Under the pieces are notes generated by a model, which was not told the origin of the DNA, ran no database searches, and saw only the letters and a list, made by a program, of their open reading frames with translations. The translations under genes were made by a program, and so were the position numbers. 64,000 nucleotides of DNA from Leptospira sp. WS58.C1 (GTDB taxonomy: Bacteria; Spirochaetota; Leptospiria; Leptospirales; Leptospiraceae): positions 682,001-746,000 of the forward strand of contig NZ_CP162137.1 in assembly GCF_040833995.1 (NCBI RefSeq). The letters are read 5' to 3'. This document shows positions 18,334-26,812 of this stretch, one piece after another (the first letter of the stretch is position 1; the number at the start of each line of letters is the position of its first letter).

Positions 18334-19785
18334 TTATCCGAAGGATAAATTAGAATCGTTCACATTGGCAAAATTGATATCGAATAGATCCATTAGATAA
18401 TTTTGATGGAATCTCCAAGGGCGGTTTGCCCCTCTTTGAGGGAATTGATCTATTGCTCTCTGGATATATCCAGAATTTAGATCGAGTATCGGCTCCTTCT
18501 CCATTTTTTCCGGATCGCAAATAGGCATACATTGTTTGTAACCTTTCGATTGCATATGATTTAGTAATCTTGCGACATAGGTAGATGTTAGATCCGCTCT
18601 TAATGTCCAAGATGCGTTCGTATACCCGACACAGAACGCAAAATTCGGGACTCCGCTTAACATTAATCCTTTGAATGTGAATAGTTTAGAAATATCCACT
18701 TCCGAACCGTCTACCTTGAGTCGGATCCCGCCGATCGCTAGTAATTCCAATCCGGTCGCGGTGACTATAATATCCGCTTCCAATTCTTTTCCGGATCTTA
18801 GTTTGATTCCATTCGAAGTAAAAGTTTCGATATAGTCCGTAACTATGGAGGCCTTTCCTTTAGAGATCGCCTTGAATAGATCCGAATCGGGAACCAAACA
18901 AACTCTTTGGTCCCAAGGTTGATAGTTCGGTTTGAAATGAGTATCTATATCATAACCTTTCGGAAGCGAAACCTTTAATCTTGCCCTGATTAGCCACTTC
19001 GCAAAGTTAGGAGATCTTTTACAAACCTGATAGAACCAAATCTGGATGAGAATGTTTTTGATACGAGTGATATGATGAGCCAACTTTGCAGGCAAAAGAA
19101 ACCTTAAAAAATCGGCAATTATATCCTTGGATGGAAGACTTGTGATATAAGTCGGTGACCTTTGCAACATTGTCACATGAGAAGCATTGTCCGCCATGGA
19201 TGGGACCAAGGTGACGGCGGTTGCTCCACTTCCGATCACTACGACTTTTTTACCAGTATAGTTTAAATTTTCGGGCCAATGTTGCGGATGGATGATCTGA
19301 CCTTTAAAGTTTTTTACTCCTGGAAAGTTCGGAGTAAATCCTTTTTCGTAATTATAATAACCGCTACAGATATAAAGAAAGTCCGTAGTATATGTGCGTT
19401 TATCTTTTTTAGGTCCCACTTCTACTTCTACAGTCCAGAGGTTTTCTTTACTGGACCAGGAAGTGGACGTTACTCTATGTTCGAATCTGATATTACGATC
19501 TATTCCGAATTCGGATGCTGTCTCTCTCACGTAATTTAGGATAGAAGGTCCGTCGGCGATCGCTTTCGCTTCTTTCCAAGGTCGGAAAGAATATCCCAAG
19601 GTAAACATGTCCGAATCCGAACGAATTCCCGGATAACGAAAGAGACTCCAAGTCCCGCCTATATCGGGTCTACTTTCTAAGATGGTGTATTTTTTGCCCG
19701 GGCAAAGTTTTTGCAGATGATAACCTGCGCTAATCCCTGATAGACCCGCACCTACGGTGATCACGTCGAAATGTTCTTTGTTCAT
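18334..19785 (-). CDS. Flavin-containing Baeyer-Villiger-type monooxygenase (EthA-like)
   Basis: This 483-residue FAD/NADPH enzyme inserts oxygen next to ketones or oxidises heteroatoms. It has the N-terminal FAD motif GAGLSGISAGYHLQ, the GTWSLFRYPGIRSDSDMFTL segment typical of EthA-like enzymes, and the Baeyer-Villiger fingerprint FKGQIIHPQHWP just before the NADPH site VVVIGSGATAVTL. No signal peptide is seen. It is transcribed ahead of the SDR gene with a 29-bp gap. An SDR plus a Baeyer-Villiger enzyme could convert an alcohol to a ketone and then an ester or lactone; that pathway is inference from family and context only. Confidence 0.92.
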   Translation of the reverse strand: MNKEHFDVITVGAGLSGISAGYHLQKLCPGKKYTILESRPDIGGTWSLFRYPGIRSDSDMFTLGYSFRPWKEAKAIADGPSILNYVRETASEFGIDRNIRFEHRVTSTSWSSKENLWTVEVEVGPKKDKRTYTTDFLYICSGYYNYEKGFTPNFPGVKNFKGQIIHPQHWPENLNYTGKKVVVIGSGATAVTLVPSMADNASHVTMLQRSPTYITSLPSKDIIADFLRFLLPAKLAHHITRIKNILIQIWFYQVCKRSPNFAKWLIRARLKVSLPKGYDIDTHFKPNYQPWDQRVCLVPDSDLFKAISKGKASIVTDYIETFTSNGIKLRSGKELEADIIVTATGLELLAIGGIRLKVDGSEVDISKLFTFKGLMLSGVPNFAFCVGYTNASWTLRADLTSTYVARLLNHMQSKGYKQCMPICDPEKMEKEPILDLNSGYIQRAIDQFPQRGANRPWRFHQNYLMDLFDINFANVNDSNLSFG

Positions 19786-20059
19786 TTTTTCCTCGGCGGA
19801 TTCATTCTATCGGTCTTATGGAAAAGGCCGATTATCTCCCGCTGTTTCGGAAAAGATTTTGCACCAAAACCGAGCAGGATTCGACTGATCTTATAATATC
19901 GCTCTCAAAAATTCGTTCGGGATGATAAGAATACACCGGATTTATTAATTTTTCGGGAATAAAACGGCGTTCGGATTCCTACCGGTATTACTAGTTTACA
20001 TTTCAAATCAATTCCGAAAACGCTTGCAACCGTTTCAAGATCTAAGATGGGAGAAGGTC

Positions 20060-20380
20060 ATGAAGTATTATTCCGTAGCAGAATTGAATATCACCAGCCC
20101 TCGTTGGATCCCAGCTTATGTTCGTAATGTAACCAAGATGGTGGAAAAATTCGGGGGTAGATATCTTTCTCGGACCACAAATATGGAGAAGATGGAAGGC
20201 GATCGAAAACTGCCTCAGCTCTTCTTAATAATTGAATGGCCGTCCAAAGAAGCGGTCCAAAATTTCTATCATTCCGAAGAATACAAACCGTTTCTGGAAA
20301 GTAGGCTAAAAGGCTCCAATGGAGAATTTATTCTCGTTCCGGGAGAGGATGTCAACCAGCTTGCCAGCGTTCCGGATTGA
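20060..20380 (+). CDS. DUF1330 family protein
   Basis: From ATG 20060 the product is 106 residues. This start is preferred to an upstream in-frame TTG (20024) because GAGAAGG lies just before it and because DUF1330 proteins begin as here (KYYSVAELNIT). The signature is a ferredoxin-like alpha/beta fold with FLIIEWPSKEAVQNFYHSEE and EYKPF, typical of small dimeric proteins of unknown function. It is the first gene after a roughly 275-bp divergent intergenic region shared with the monooxygenase gene, so a regulatory link is possible. Function unknown. Confidence 0.8.
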   Translation: MKYYSVAELNITSPRWIPAYVRNVTKMVEKFGGRYLSRTTNMEKMEGDRKLPQLFLIIEWPSKEAVQNFYHSEEYKPFLESRLKGSNGEFILVPGEDVNQLASVPD

Positions 20381-20506
20381 TAAGTCCATAAAGATCTAAA
20401 AACATTACATATGTAATAGAGCAGATACGGATCCATTACATCTGGGAAATTGACCAACTCATTCCAAAAAGTGTAATCTTTCTCCTATATATCTTACGGA
20501 GAAAAT

Positions 20507-21046
20507 ATGTTTAGAATATATAAGATTCACTTTTCGATTTTGTTTATCTTTACTTTTGTTTTGGTAAACTGCTCGGAAGAAAAGAAGAATGATCAATCCT
20601 TATTCGCAATTGCAGCCCTGCAAGCAGGGCCTGGTGGTTTAATCGGCGGACTTGCAGAACCGGCTTTAGGTACTGCGACTTTGGTGTTGGATTCGGATAG
20701 TTTCAATTTATTAAACCAGGAAGAATGCCAGGATGGAAATATAGGAGTCATTATTAGTAAGGATACTGGACCTACACTGCCTATCTTGAATATCCACATG
20801 ATCGATATGTCCAAGAACTCGGGAATATTTTTGGAAGCTGGGGCTCTCTCAACCGGATCTCATATGGATTTAGATCATAACGACGGAAACACGTATGGAG
20901 TGGTAAACGATTGTCCTGCCTTCGTGATGGAAAATACACTTACGATCTACGATCTTCAGGTATTAAATTGTCAAATCGCGGACCAATTCGGAGGCGGCCC
21001 GAATAAGAAGATGATGTCCTTTCGAGCACGCTGTACAAAATCATAA
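20507..21046 (+). CDS. Lipoprotein of unknown function
   Basis: The 179-residue product starts with a signal peptide (ILFIFTFVLVNC) whose last residue is the lipobox Cys near position 22. The mature protein has an N-terminal Ala/Gly-rich stretch and a globular part with several Cys and Asp residues (CQDGNIGVIISKDTGP, HMDLDHNDGNTYG). The Asp/Asn-rich HMDLDHNDGN segment might bind metal, which is only a guess. A ribosome site CGGAGA lies 4 nt before the ATG. A hairpin terminator that mainly serves the convergent LuxR gene follows directly. Confidence 0.65.
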   Translation: MFRIYKIHFSILFIFTFVLVNCSEEKKNDQSLFAIAALQAGPGGLIGGLAEPALGTATLVLDSDSFNLLNQEECQDGNIGVIISKDTGPTLPILNIHMIDMSKNSGIFLEAGALSTGSHMDLDHNDGNTYGVVNDCPAFVMENTLTIYDLQVLNCQIADQFGGGPNKKMMSFRARCTKS

Positions 21047-21084
21047 AAAAATAACCTTCGTTCGTATAACACGGGCGAAGGTTA
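21045..21084 (-). terminator. Rho-independent terminator of the LuxR-family gene
   Basis: A 9-bp perfect stem (TAACCTTCG at 21052-21060, CGAAGGTTA at 21076-21084) is followed, on the minus strand, by TTATTTTTTTA. The stop codon of the minus-strand gene is inside the stem. On the plus strand it could also stop the lipoprotein transcript, but without a T-run. Confidence 0.75.
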
Positions 21085-22170
21085 ATTCTTCTCAATCTTT
21101 CTTTTAGCCAAAAATACCGTAAGTCTTTGGAGTTGGTCTTTAGAGCTTGATTTAGATCCCGGAAGTACCTTTGCATATATATTTTTCAAATGATTTCTAA
21201 GAGTCCCATTAGAAACATTCAATACGAGTTGTATAAAGGATCTGCTATGTCCTTCGTTCAATAATTCGCAGATACGGAGTTCCTGTTTGGACAATCCGTA
21301 TTCTTCTAAGTTGAATTCGGTTTTAGGTATTACATTTGCGGTTTTATATAAATGAAACACTAAGAAGGATAAGAAGCTACAAGCTGCCAAAGCGGAGATC
21401 GCGGTGATGTAGATCTCTTTAAATTGTAAAGATTTAAAAATCGGCCAGAATAACATTCCTACCAAAATGCCTACTGCAATAGAGATCAATATATTCGCCG
21501 CTATCCTGAATAATCCGGGACTTCCTTGGTTGTATCGGTTCAAATAAACGGAGAGTGTAACTGAAAGCGCAGCGTCCGCTACCGGATGAAGAGGAGGAAG
21601 ATCTATACCGTAAAGAGGCAAAAAGTTAGAAAATAACGCCATCCACCAGAGTAAGAAAATCGTAATAAAGAATTTTTTCTCAAAGAAGACATTCCATTTT
21701 ACAGGGTTTAAGAAGAAGTAAATACAAATGCACATTCCAAGCACATGAACTCCGGCTCCGATCAAACCGCCAGATAAAGAAAGAAGAGGGCCATAACCGA
21801 AAGGGAAGGGATTAAATCCGACCACGAAGTAATGCGGTATAGAAGAACATAAAAAATCTGCGAGGACCGCCGCGACTAATACAAGAACTGTAAGCGGATT
21901 TAAGATTTTTCGACCCGTACAAAAACCTGCCATACCCGCAAGAATAGGAGCCAAACTGAAAAAAGAATGACATTGGAAGATCCACCATGCCAAACCTAGT
22001 TCGTCGGAAGAGGATAGGCACATTGCGGCGGTAGCTCCATTTTGGACTCCCACAGCAAGATAAAATACGGTCATGAGCCTATGGAATGGATGGTCTCTTC
22101 CGATATTCTCGATCAAACAGCTTAGGTTGGCAAGCGATGCCACCATCGGTACTATGAAAAAAATTTCCAA
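21082..22170 (-). CDS. Membrane-bound LuxR-type transcriptional regulator
   Basis: This 362-residue protein has about eight hydrophobic segments in its first 270 residues and a cytoplasmic C-terminal helix-turn-helix domain from about residue 289. The HTH resembles the LuxR/GerE type (LSKQELRICELLNEGHS, then VSNGTLRNHLKNIYAK). It would sense something in or through the membrane and bind DNA without release, like other membrane-integrated one-component regulators. No separate sensor domain is visible. Neighbouring genes are a convergent lipoprotein and a divergent FecR-type lipoprotein gene 182 bp away, which is a reasonable candidate target. Confidence 0.8.
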   Translation of the reverse strand: MEIFFIVPMVASLANLSCLIENIGRDHPFHRLMTVFYLAVGVQNGATAAMCLSSSDELGLAWWIFQCHSFFSLAPILAGMAGFCTGRKILNPLTVLVLVAAVLADFLCSSIPHYFVVGFNPFPFGYGPLLSLSGGLIGAGVHVLGMCICIYFFLNPVKWNVFFEKKFFITIFLLWWMALFSNFLPLYGIDLPPLHPVADAALSVTLSVYLNRYNQGSPGLFRIAANILISIAVGILVGMLFWPIFKSLQFKEIYITAISALAACSFLSFLVFHLYKTANVIPKTEFNLEEYGLSKQELRICELLNEGHSRSFIQLVLNVSNGTLRNHLKNIYAKVLPGSKSSSKDQLQRLTVFLAKRKIEKN

Positions 22171-22352
22171 ATAAGTTCGGTTGTAATAAAGTTTGAAAAG
22201 AATTTACTCTAAGATCTAAGGACTAAATTTCACCTTCTTTTTATACGTTTAAGAAATTTTTTCTTTATCATATAAAATAAAGAAGAATAACGATATCTTC
22301 TATCCTAAAAATCGATTTACTTCCCTTAACGGAACCTCCAAGATAGACCGCT

Positions 22353-23048
22353 ATGAAAATATTCTCAGTTCTATTTCTTTTAGGTTTAATAAGTGTTTTG
22401 TTTTCTTGCGTTAAAAAGGAGGCGGATACAAACAGAGGAGTGATCACATTCATTGTTGGGAACGTAACCTTGGAAAGAGGTTCCGAAAAATCCAAAGCAG
22501 AAGTAAACAAAGAGATCCAAAACGGCGACGTATTGGTTACGGACGAAGGCGCTACAGCAATGATCGCCTTTGGAGAAAATGTTTCCTTACTAGAGATCCA
22601 GTCCGGTTCTAAATTTCGCTTCGACGATATCAAATCGGACAAAAAGTTTTTCCAAGAGAAAGGAAGATCTTGGCTCCTCTCCAATAAACTTGTGAAAGGT
22701 GAAGGCGTAAGTTTAGGAACTCCGACGACGACTGCGGGTGTTAGAGGAACTAAATTTTATACTTCCGTAGTAGAGGATATGACTTTTATCTGCCATTGCC
22801 AAGGTAAGGTGGAACTTGAAAATAGTGTGGACCATTCTAGGCTGATCCCTGAATCAGATTATCTTACGGTTACGAAAGGAACAAAAACGATTGTGATCGA
22901 TAAAGACGATCTATCAAAGATCGGGATCCCTTACGTACACGATCATAGCGAAGTAAACAATTCTCCTGTGGGAGCGAAAACAAATATGAAGTTGGAAGAT
23001 TTCCTAAAGATCCAAGATCTTGCTAAGAAAAAATTAGCGGGGAAATGA
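22353..23048 (+). CDS. FecR-domain lipoprotein
   Basis: The 231-residue protein has a lipoprotein signal (LISVLFSC, Cys near 19) and a FecR domain. The domain begins at VGNVTLERG and continues through GDVLVTDEGATAMIAFGENVSLLEI, a beta-rich fold, with the later TAGVRGTKFYTS motif. In enteric FecR the domain relays signals at the periplasmic face of a sigma regulator. Stand-alone exported FecR proteins like this one are common in Leptospira and their role is unknown. Its stop codon is directly adjacent to the stop of the convergent TPR gene (23048/23049). Confidence 0.85.
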   Translation: MKIFSVLFLLGLISVLFSCVKKEADTNRGVITFIVGNVTLERGSEKSKAEVNKEIQNGDVLVTDEGATAMIAFGENVSLLEIQSGSKFRFDDIKSDKKFFQEKGRSWLLSNKLVKGEGVSLGTPTTTAGVRGTKFYTSVVEDMTFICHCQGKVELENSVDHSRLIPESDYLTVTKGTKTIVIDKDDLSKIGIPYVHDHSEVNNSPVGAKTNMKLEDFLKIQDLAKKKLAGK

Positions 23049-23897
23049 TCAAGCTTCGTCTATTTCAACATTCTCTAATGTGTCAAAAAAACCGGTCTGT
23101 AATAGCGGACCGAAGTCGACCATATCTTCTGCGGAAAGTTTAAGCCCATTTTCTAAGGAGTATGCTTGTAACAAAGAAGCGCAGGCCAAGTGACTTTCCT
23201 GTAATTGGGCATGAGCCCTTGCTTTTACCACGAGAATATCCGCGTCGGATTCTCCGAAATATTTGATATACAGATCTATAAACTTAAGAGCATTCTTATG
23301 ATCGGAGACTTTCAGATAACATTGAGCGATCATATCGTAATGTAGGAAAGTTTCTTCTTCGTCCATTCTCATGGCTGTTTTTAAAGAAGCTAAAGCTGAA
23401 TTATAATCTCCCCTTTGGTAGTACAAATATCCAAGTTCGGACCAGATATCTTTTCGTTTAATCCCTCTTCCTCTGGAAAGTTTTTCCTGAGACAGTGCTT
23501 GTTTTAAGACTTGGATCGCCTCATTGGACCTATCGGTATCTTTCAATAAACTTGCAAGAGTAAGGTATAATTCCAATTGGTCCGGAAAGAGTTCGATTGC
23601 GGAGGTGAGTATTTTTTTGGCGGACTTGTAATTGTGAACCTTGATTAAGTAATTTGCATAATACAGTCTACTTTCCGGATGAGCGGAAAAACGATCCTGC
23701 AATTCCTGGAAAAGATTCAAGGTTTCCCTGGTATTTCCAATATAGTATTGGCACCAGGCCTGGCGGTTTTTCACCTTCAGGATAGTTTTCGGGTTTTTGG
23801 TGAAATTCAGGGATTCCTTGTATAGATTGAACGCCTTAGTAAATTCTCTCTGCCTTTCCCTATGGATGGCGCTTACGATTAGTTCCCTAAAACCCAC
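23049..23897 (-). CDS. Tetratricopeptide-repeat protein
   Basis: The 282-residue cytoplasmic protein is built of TPR-like helical pairs. The clearest repeats are REFTKAFNLYKESL near residue 17, PESRLYYANYLIKVHNYKSA, DIWSELGYLYYQRGDYNSAL and FLHYDMIAQCYLKVSDHKNAL. Such proteins mediate protein-protein contacts. No enzyme domain is present and no partner can be named. It is encoded alone, convergent with the FecR gene without any gap. Confidence 0.88.
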   Translation of the reverse strand: MGFRELIVSAIHRERQREFTKAFNLYKESLNFTKNPKTILKVKNRQAWCQYYIGNTRETLNLFQELQDRFSAHPESRLYYANYLIKVHNYKSAKKILTSAIELFPDQLELYLTLASLLKDTDRSNEAIQVLKQALSQEKLSRGRGIKRKDIWSELGYLYYQRGDYNSALASLKTAMRMDEEETFLHYDMIAQCYLKVSDHKNALKFIDLYIKYFGESDADILVVKARAHAQLQESHLACASLLQAYSLENGLKLSAEDMVDFGPLLQTGFFDTLENVEIDEA

Positions 23898-24010
23898 GAC
23901 TGGGACAGGCTAAAAAAATTCCTAAAATAATCAAGTTTTCCACAGATCAACCGATGATTGAAACGGGGGCAAAGGAAAGAAAAATCCCCACTTCAATCGA
24001 GGTAAAGAAA

Positions 24011-24190
24011 ATGGAAATCGGTAGCCAAACCAGCCAATCTCTCATGATCGAAAGAATTGCAAATCTGCCTAGAGAAATCTTCCAAGCTCAGTCGGATATG
24101 AATTCTAAACTTTTGAAACTCAACGTAGAAGCTCAATTACAAGCCCAGGCTTCCGAGGGAAGATCCAGGCTTTTGGATCTGTACGTTTGA
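24011..24190 (+). CDS. Small YjfB-like protein (putative motility family)
   Basis: The 59-residue product (from ATG 24011) resembles the YjfB-type family in size and pattern: N-terminal helix, SQSLMIERIANLPREIF, Gln/Leu-rich centre, and a C-terminal hydrophobic tail ending RLLDLYV. An upstream in-frame ATG at 23954 would add 19 residues but lacks a ribosome site, while GAGG (23998-24001) lies 9 nt before 24011. YjfB-like proteins sit in motility loci in some bacteria. Here the neighbours give no support for motility, so the family call is weak. Confidence 0.5.
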   Translation: MEIGSQTSQSLMIERIANLPREIFQAQSDMNSKLLKLNVEAQLQAQASEGRSRLLDLYV

Positions 24191-24196
24191 TTCGGA

Positions 24197-24244
24197 TGTC
24201 GGAATTCCACAAAACGCGGTGGTTCGTTTGTAGGAGTTCCTACA
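24197..24244. repeat. Pair of related palindromic motifs after the YjfB-like gene
   Basis: TGTAGGA-GT-TCCTACA at 24229-24244 is a 7-bp inverted repeat. The nearby TGTCGGAATTCCACA (24197-24211) has the same TGT-GGA-TTCC-ACA pattern around a perfect GGAATTCC. From memory, similar short palindromes recur in Leptospira intergenic DNA, but only this pair is seen here. They may act as terminators of the convergent genes or be dispersed repeats. Confidence 0.4.
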
Positions 24245-24262
24245 TCCGCACTCGGTGAGATT

Positions 24263-25087
24263 CTAATTTTTATTATATTCCGGCCTTTTTCTTTCTTTAA
24301 AGGCCTTCATCGCTTCCCTGAAGTCTCTGGAATCCATAAAACTGGAATTCCATACCGCGACATAGTTCAAACCGACAGCTAACGGTTTTCCTTCGGAGTA
24401 GTTCATTACTTCTTTAGTACCTTCTACCACTATCCGTGGATTGGCAGCGATCTCGGAAGCTGTTGCGATTGCACCATCCAAAAGTTGGTCCTGGTCCTTG
24501 AACAATTTGGATACAAGTCCGATTCTCAGAGCTTCTTCTCCGTCTATGTCCTTACCCGTATAGGCAAGTTCTCTTGTGTTTCCTTGTCCGATGATAGAAG
24601 GAAGCCTGTTGATGGAACCCATGTCTGCTACGATCGCTACCTTTGCTTCCCTGAGGGATATACTTGCATCGTACGTCGCATAACGGATATCGCAGGCGGA
24701 GATCAGATCAAGTCCTCCTCCGATACAATGTTTTTGGACTGCCGCGATGGAAGGTTTAGGAGAATCATAAACTGCGTTGATCCCTTTCTGCATGCGGAGG
24801 ATCAATTCGTAGAATTTTTTACGATCGTCCCCATAAGTCCCTTGTACTACGGATCCGAATTCTTGGAAGAATGAGTCCAGATCTAAACCTGTGGAGAAAG
24901 ATTTACCTCTTGCGGCAACTACGAAGGAACGGATCTTTTGATTGGAATTAATTTCATGAACTACGTCGGGAAGGTCTCTCCAGAAACTCCAGTTCATCGC
25001 GTTTCTTTTGTCGGGGCGATTCAAGAAGACGATGGCTACTCCGTCTTCTCTTTCGACGATTTCAAAGAATTCAAAGTTTGTCTTCAT
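24263..25087 (-). CDS. Delta(3,5)-delta(2,4)-dienoyl-CoA isomerase (ECH1-like)
   Basis: This crotonase-family enzyme shifts conjugated double bonds during beta-oxidation of odd-position unsaturated fatty acids. The three acidic residues of the ECH1 active site are all present: Asp in CIGGGLDLISACDIRY, Glu in SLREAKVAIVAD and Asp in IVADMGSINRLPS. The ordinary hydratase glutamates are thus replaced in the ECH1 manner. It is 274 residues, the usual core length without an organelle signal. It is transcribed in the opposite direction to the small YjfB-like gene. No other fatty-acid gene is adjacent. Confidence 0.88.
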   Translation of the reverse strand: MKTNFEFFEIVEREDGVAIVFLNRPDKRNAMNWSFWRDLPDVVHEINSNQKIRSFVVAARGKSFSTGLDLDSFFQEFGSVVQGTYGDDRKKFYELILRMQKGINAVYDSPKPSIAAVQKHCIGGGLDLISACDIRYATYDASISLREAKVAIVADMGSINRLPSIIGQGNTRELAYTGKDIDGEEALRIGLVSKLFKDQDQLLDGAIATASEIAANPRIVVEGTKEVMNYSEGKPLAVGLNYVAVWNSSFMDSRDFREAMKAFKERKRPEYNKN

Positions 25088-25130
25088 CGGGATCAGAGTT
25101 ATCCGATTCAGCCGACGAGTAAAACGTTTT

Positions 25131-26504
25131 TTAGGTCTCGTGTCTTGTGGGAAAACTTAGAGTAGCTTTGCAGCCGTTCTCGTTCTCTAATGAAAGTTTT
25201 CCCCTTAGGAGTTTTACAAAAGAATCCACCAAGGAAAGTCCCAAAGAGGCGGAATTGCGAATTTGAGGAGTTGTGTCCGAAAGACCCACGCCATCGTCTT
25301 TAACCTCTAAGAAATATCGTTCGTCATTCAAACTAAAACGGATCAATATAGAACCGCTCTCTCTACCTTTGAATCCATGTTTAAACGAATTGGTCAGAAG
25401 TTCATTGATAATCAACGCGCAGTTCATTCCCATTTCGCTCGGTATCTTAGGGGCTTGGATATCCAGTATAAGTTTGAATTTGGAACGATCCACCTTGTAT
25501 ACTTCGAATAGAAGGTCCGTAAGTTTACGAACATAGAGATCGAAGCTGATGGAAGACAGGTCATGATTTTCATAAAGCACTTCGTGCAGAAGGGCTACAG
25601 CTTGGATCCTATGCTGGCTGTCCTTGAAAATATCCAAGGTTTCTTGATCCTTCAGATTGGAGGCATTCATGCTGAGTAAGGAAGAAATGACGGTGAGATT
25701 GTTTTTGATCCTATGATGGATCTCTTTTAAGTAAGACTGATTCGTATTGTCGGTTTCTCCCAAACGAAGAACGGTGATCGACCCGCTGGATTTTCCTTCA
25801 GTGTTTAGAATGGGGGAGATCTGGACCGACACAGCTGTCTTATTTCCGATCCCATCGATCGCGAATATTCCACTTTTCTCAATTGTTTGATGAGAAGTTA
25901 ATACATCAGAAACAGGAAGAATATAAGCGGAAGAGTTTGTATCTTCTAATTTTAAGATCTTCGTTAAAGAAAGTCCGATGGACTCCGCGTAACTTAAGCC
26001 CGCGATCTTTTCTGCTACTGGATTGCAGAATAAAACCAAACCGTTCTCATCCGTAGTGATGATCCCGGACTCCATTTGGTTCAAAGTGGATTTTAAGGAT
26101 TCTTCGTTTTTGCGGTTTCTATTTTCGAGCTCGTTTTTATACAAAGCAACTTCGATAGAAGAACGGAGTTGGTCCGACTCGAACGGTTTGACTATATAAC
26201 CTAGGGGCTGGGTCCTTTTAGCTCTGTTGAGAGTGTTTTCATCCGCATAAGCCGTGAGATAAATAACGGGCGTTTGAAATCTGTTCCGTAGGAGTTCCGC
26301 AGTTTGGATCCCGTCCAAATTTCCCTCGATATTAATGTCCATTAGGACTAGGTCAGGATGGTTTTCCTCCGCCTTTTGGATGGCTTCCTCTCCGGAGGAT
26401 GTAATGCCTACAAGATCATAACCTAATTTTTTAAGTTTTTGGCCCAAGTTGACTGCGACTATGATCTCATCTTCGACAACTAGGATCTTAGGTTTTGTGA
26501 GCAT
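25131..26504 (-). CDS. Receiver-PAS-HisKA_2 sensor histidine kinase
   Basis: The 457-residue cytoplasmic signalling protein starts with a receiver domain (acidic pair near residues 11-13, phospho-acceptor Asp56 in VLMDINIEG, Lys in the IVKPFESDQ segment). A PAS domain follows near residues 140-250. Next is a HisKA_2-type dimerisation region with the phospho-accepting His in LKEIHHRIKNNLTVISSLL near residue 262. A HATPase_c domain follows with MNCALIINELLTNSFKHGF and VKDDGVGLSD. The order receiver first, kinase last is a reversed hybrid common in Leptospira. It has no transmembrane segment. It sits 43 bp upstream of the isomerase gene on the same strand, so it could be in one transcript with it. 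Confidence 0.92.
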   Translation of the reverse strand: MLTKPKILVVEDEIIVAVNLGQKLKKLGYDLVGITSSGEEAIQKAEENHPDLVLMDINIEGNLDGIQTAELLRNRFQTPVIYLTAYADENTLNRAKRTQPLGYIVKPFESDQLRSSIEVALYKNELENRNRKNEESLKSTLNQMESGIITTDENGLVLFCNPVAEKIAGLSYAESIGLSLTKILKLEDTNSSAYILPVSDVLTSHQTIEKSGIFAIDGIGNKTAVSVQISPILNTEGKSSGSITVLRLGETDNTNQSYLKEIHHRIKNNLTVISSLLSMNASNLKDQETLDIFKDSQHRIQAVALLHEVLYENHDLSSISFDLYVRKLTDLLFEVYKVDRSKFKLILDIQAPKIPSEMGMNCALIINELLTNSFKHGFKGRESGSILIRFSLNDERYFLEVKDDGVGLSDTTPQIRNSASLGLSLVDSFVKLLRGKLSLENENGCKATLSFPTRHET

Positions 26505-26769
26505 ACTTCTAATCTACGAATAAAACCGATTGTTTCAACCACATAAATGTAAATTGATAGGTGAAAATATCTGCGGAAATGTGCAAAAGAATTCGAAAGC
26601 CATCTTTGCAAGTAAAATCGAATATAAGGATGATTTTTGTTAGGATCGACTACTATCTTGTAATTTTTTTTGAAACAACTATAAGTATATAAAAATTTCC
26701 CTAATCCTTTCGGACTAAAATTTAAAATTTTTTGACATATCGTCTAACGTGAAGCGGGAAAAGGATTTT

Positions 26770-26790
26770 TCCATCCCTGGGACGGATGGA
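26770..26790 (-). terminator. Possible terminator hairpin after the bactofilin-M23-hydrolase genes
   Basis: TCCATCC (26770-26776) and GGATGGA (26784-26790) form a 7-bp stem just beyond the stop of the minus-strand hydrolase gene. The following minus-strand bases are AAAATCCTTTTCC, only a partial T-run. The rest of the 308-bp gap 26505-26812 is AT-rich, with a lone TTGACA at 26732, and holds no gene I can support. Confidence 0.35.
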
Positions 26791-26812
26791 TCGGTCGACA
26801 ATTTAGAATGAT

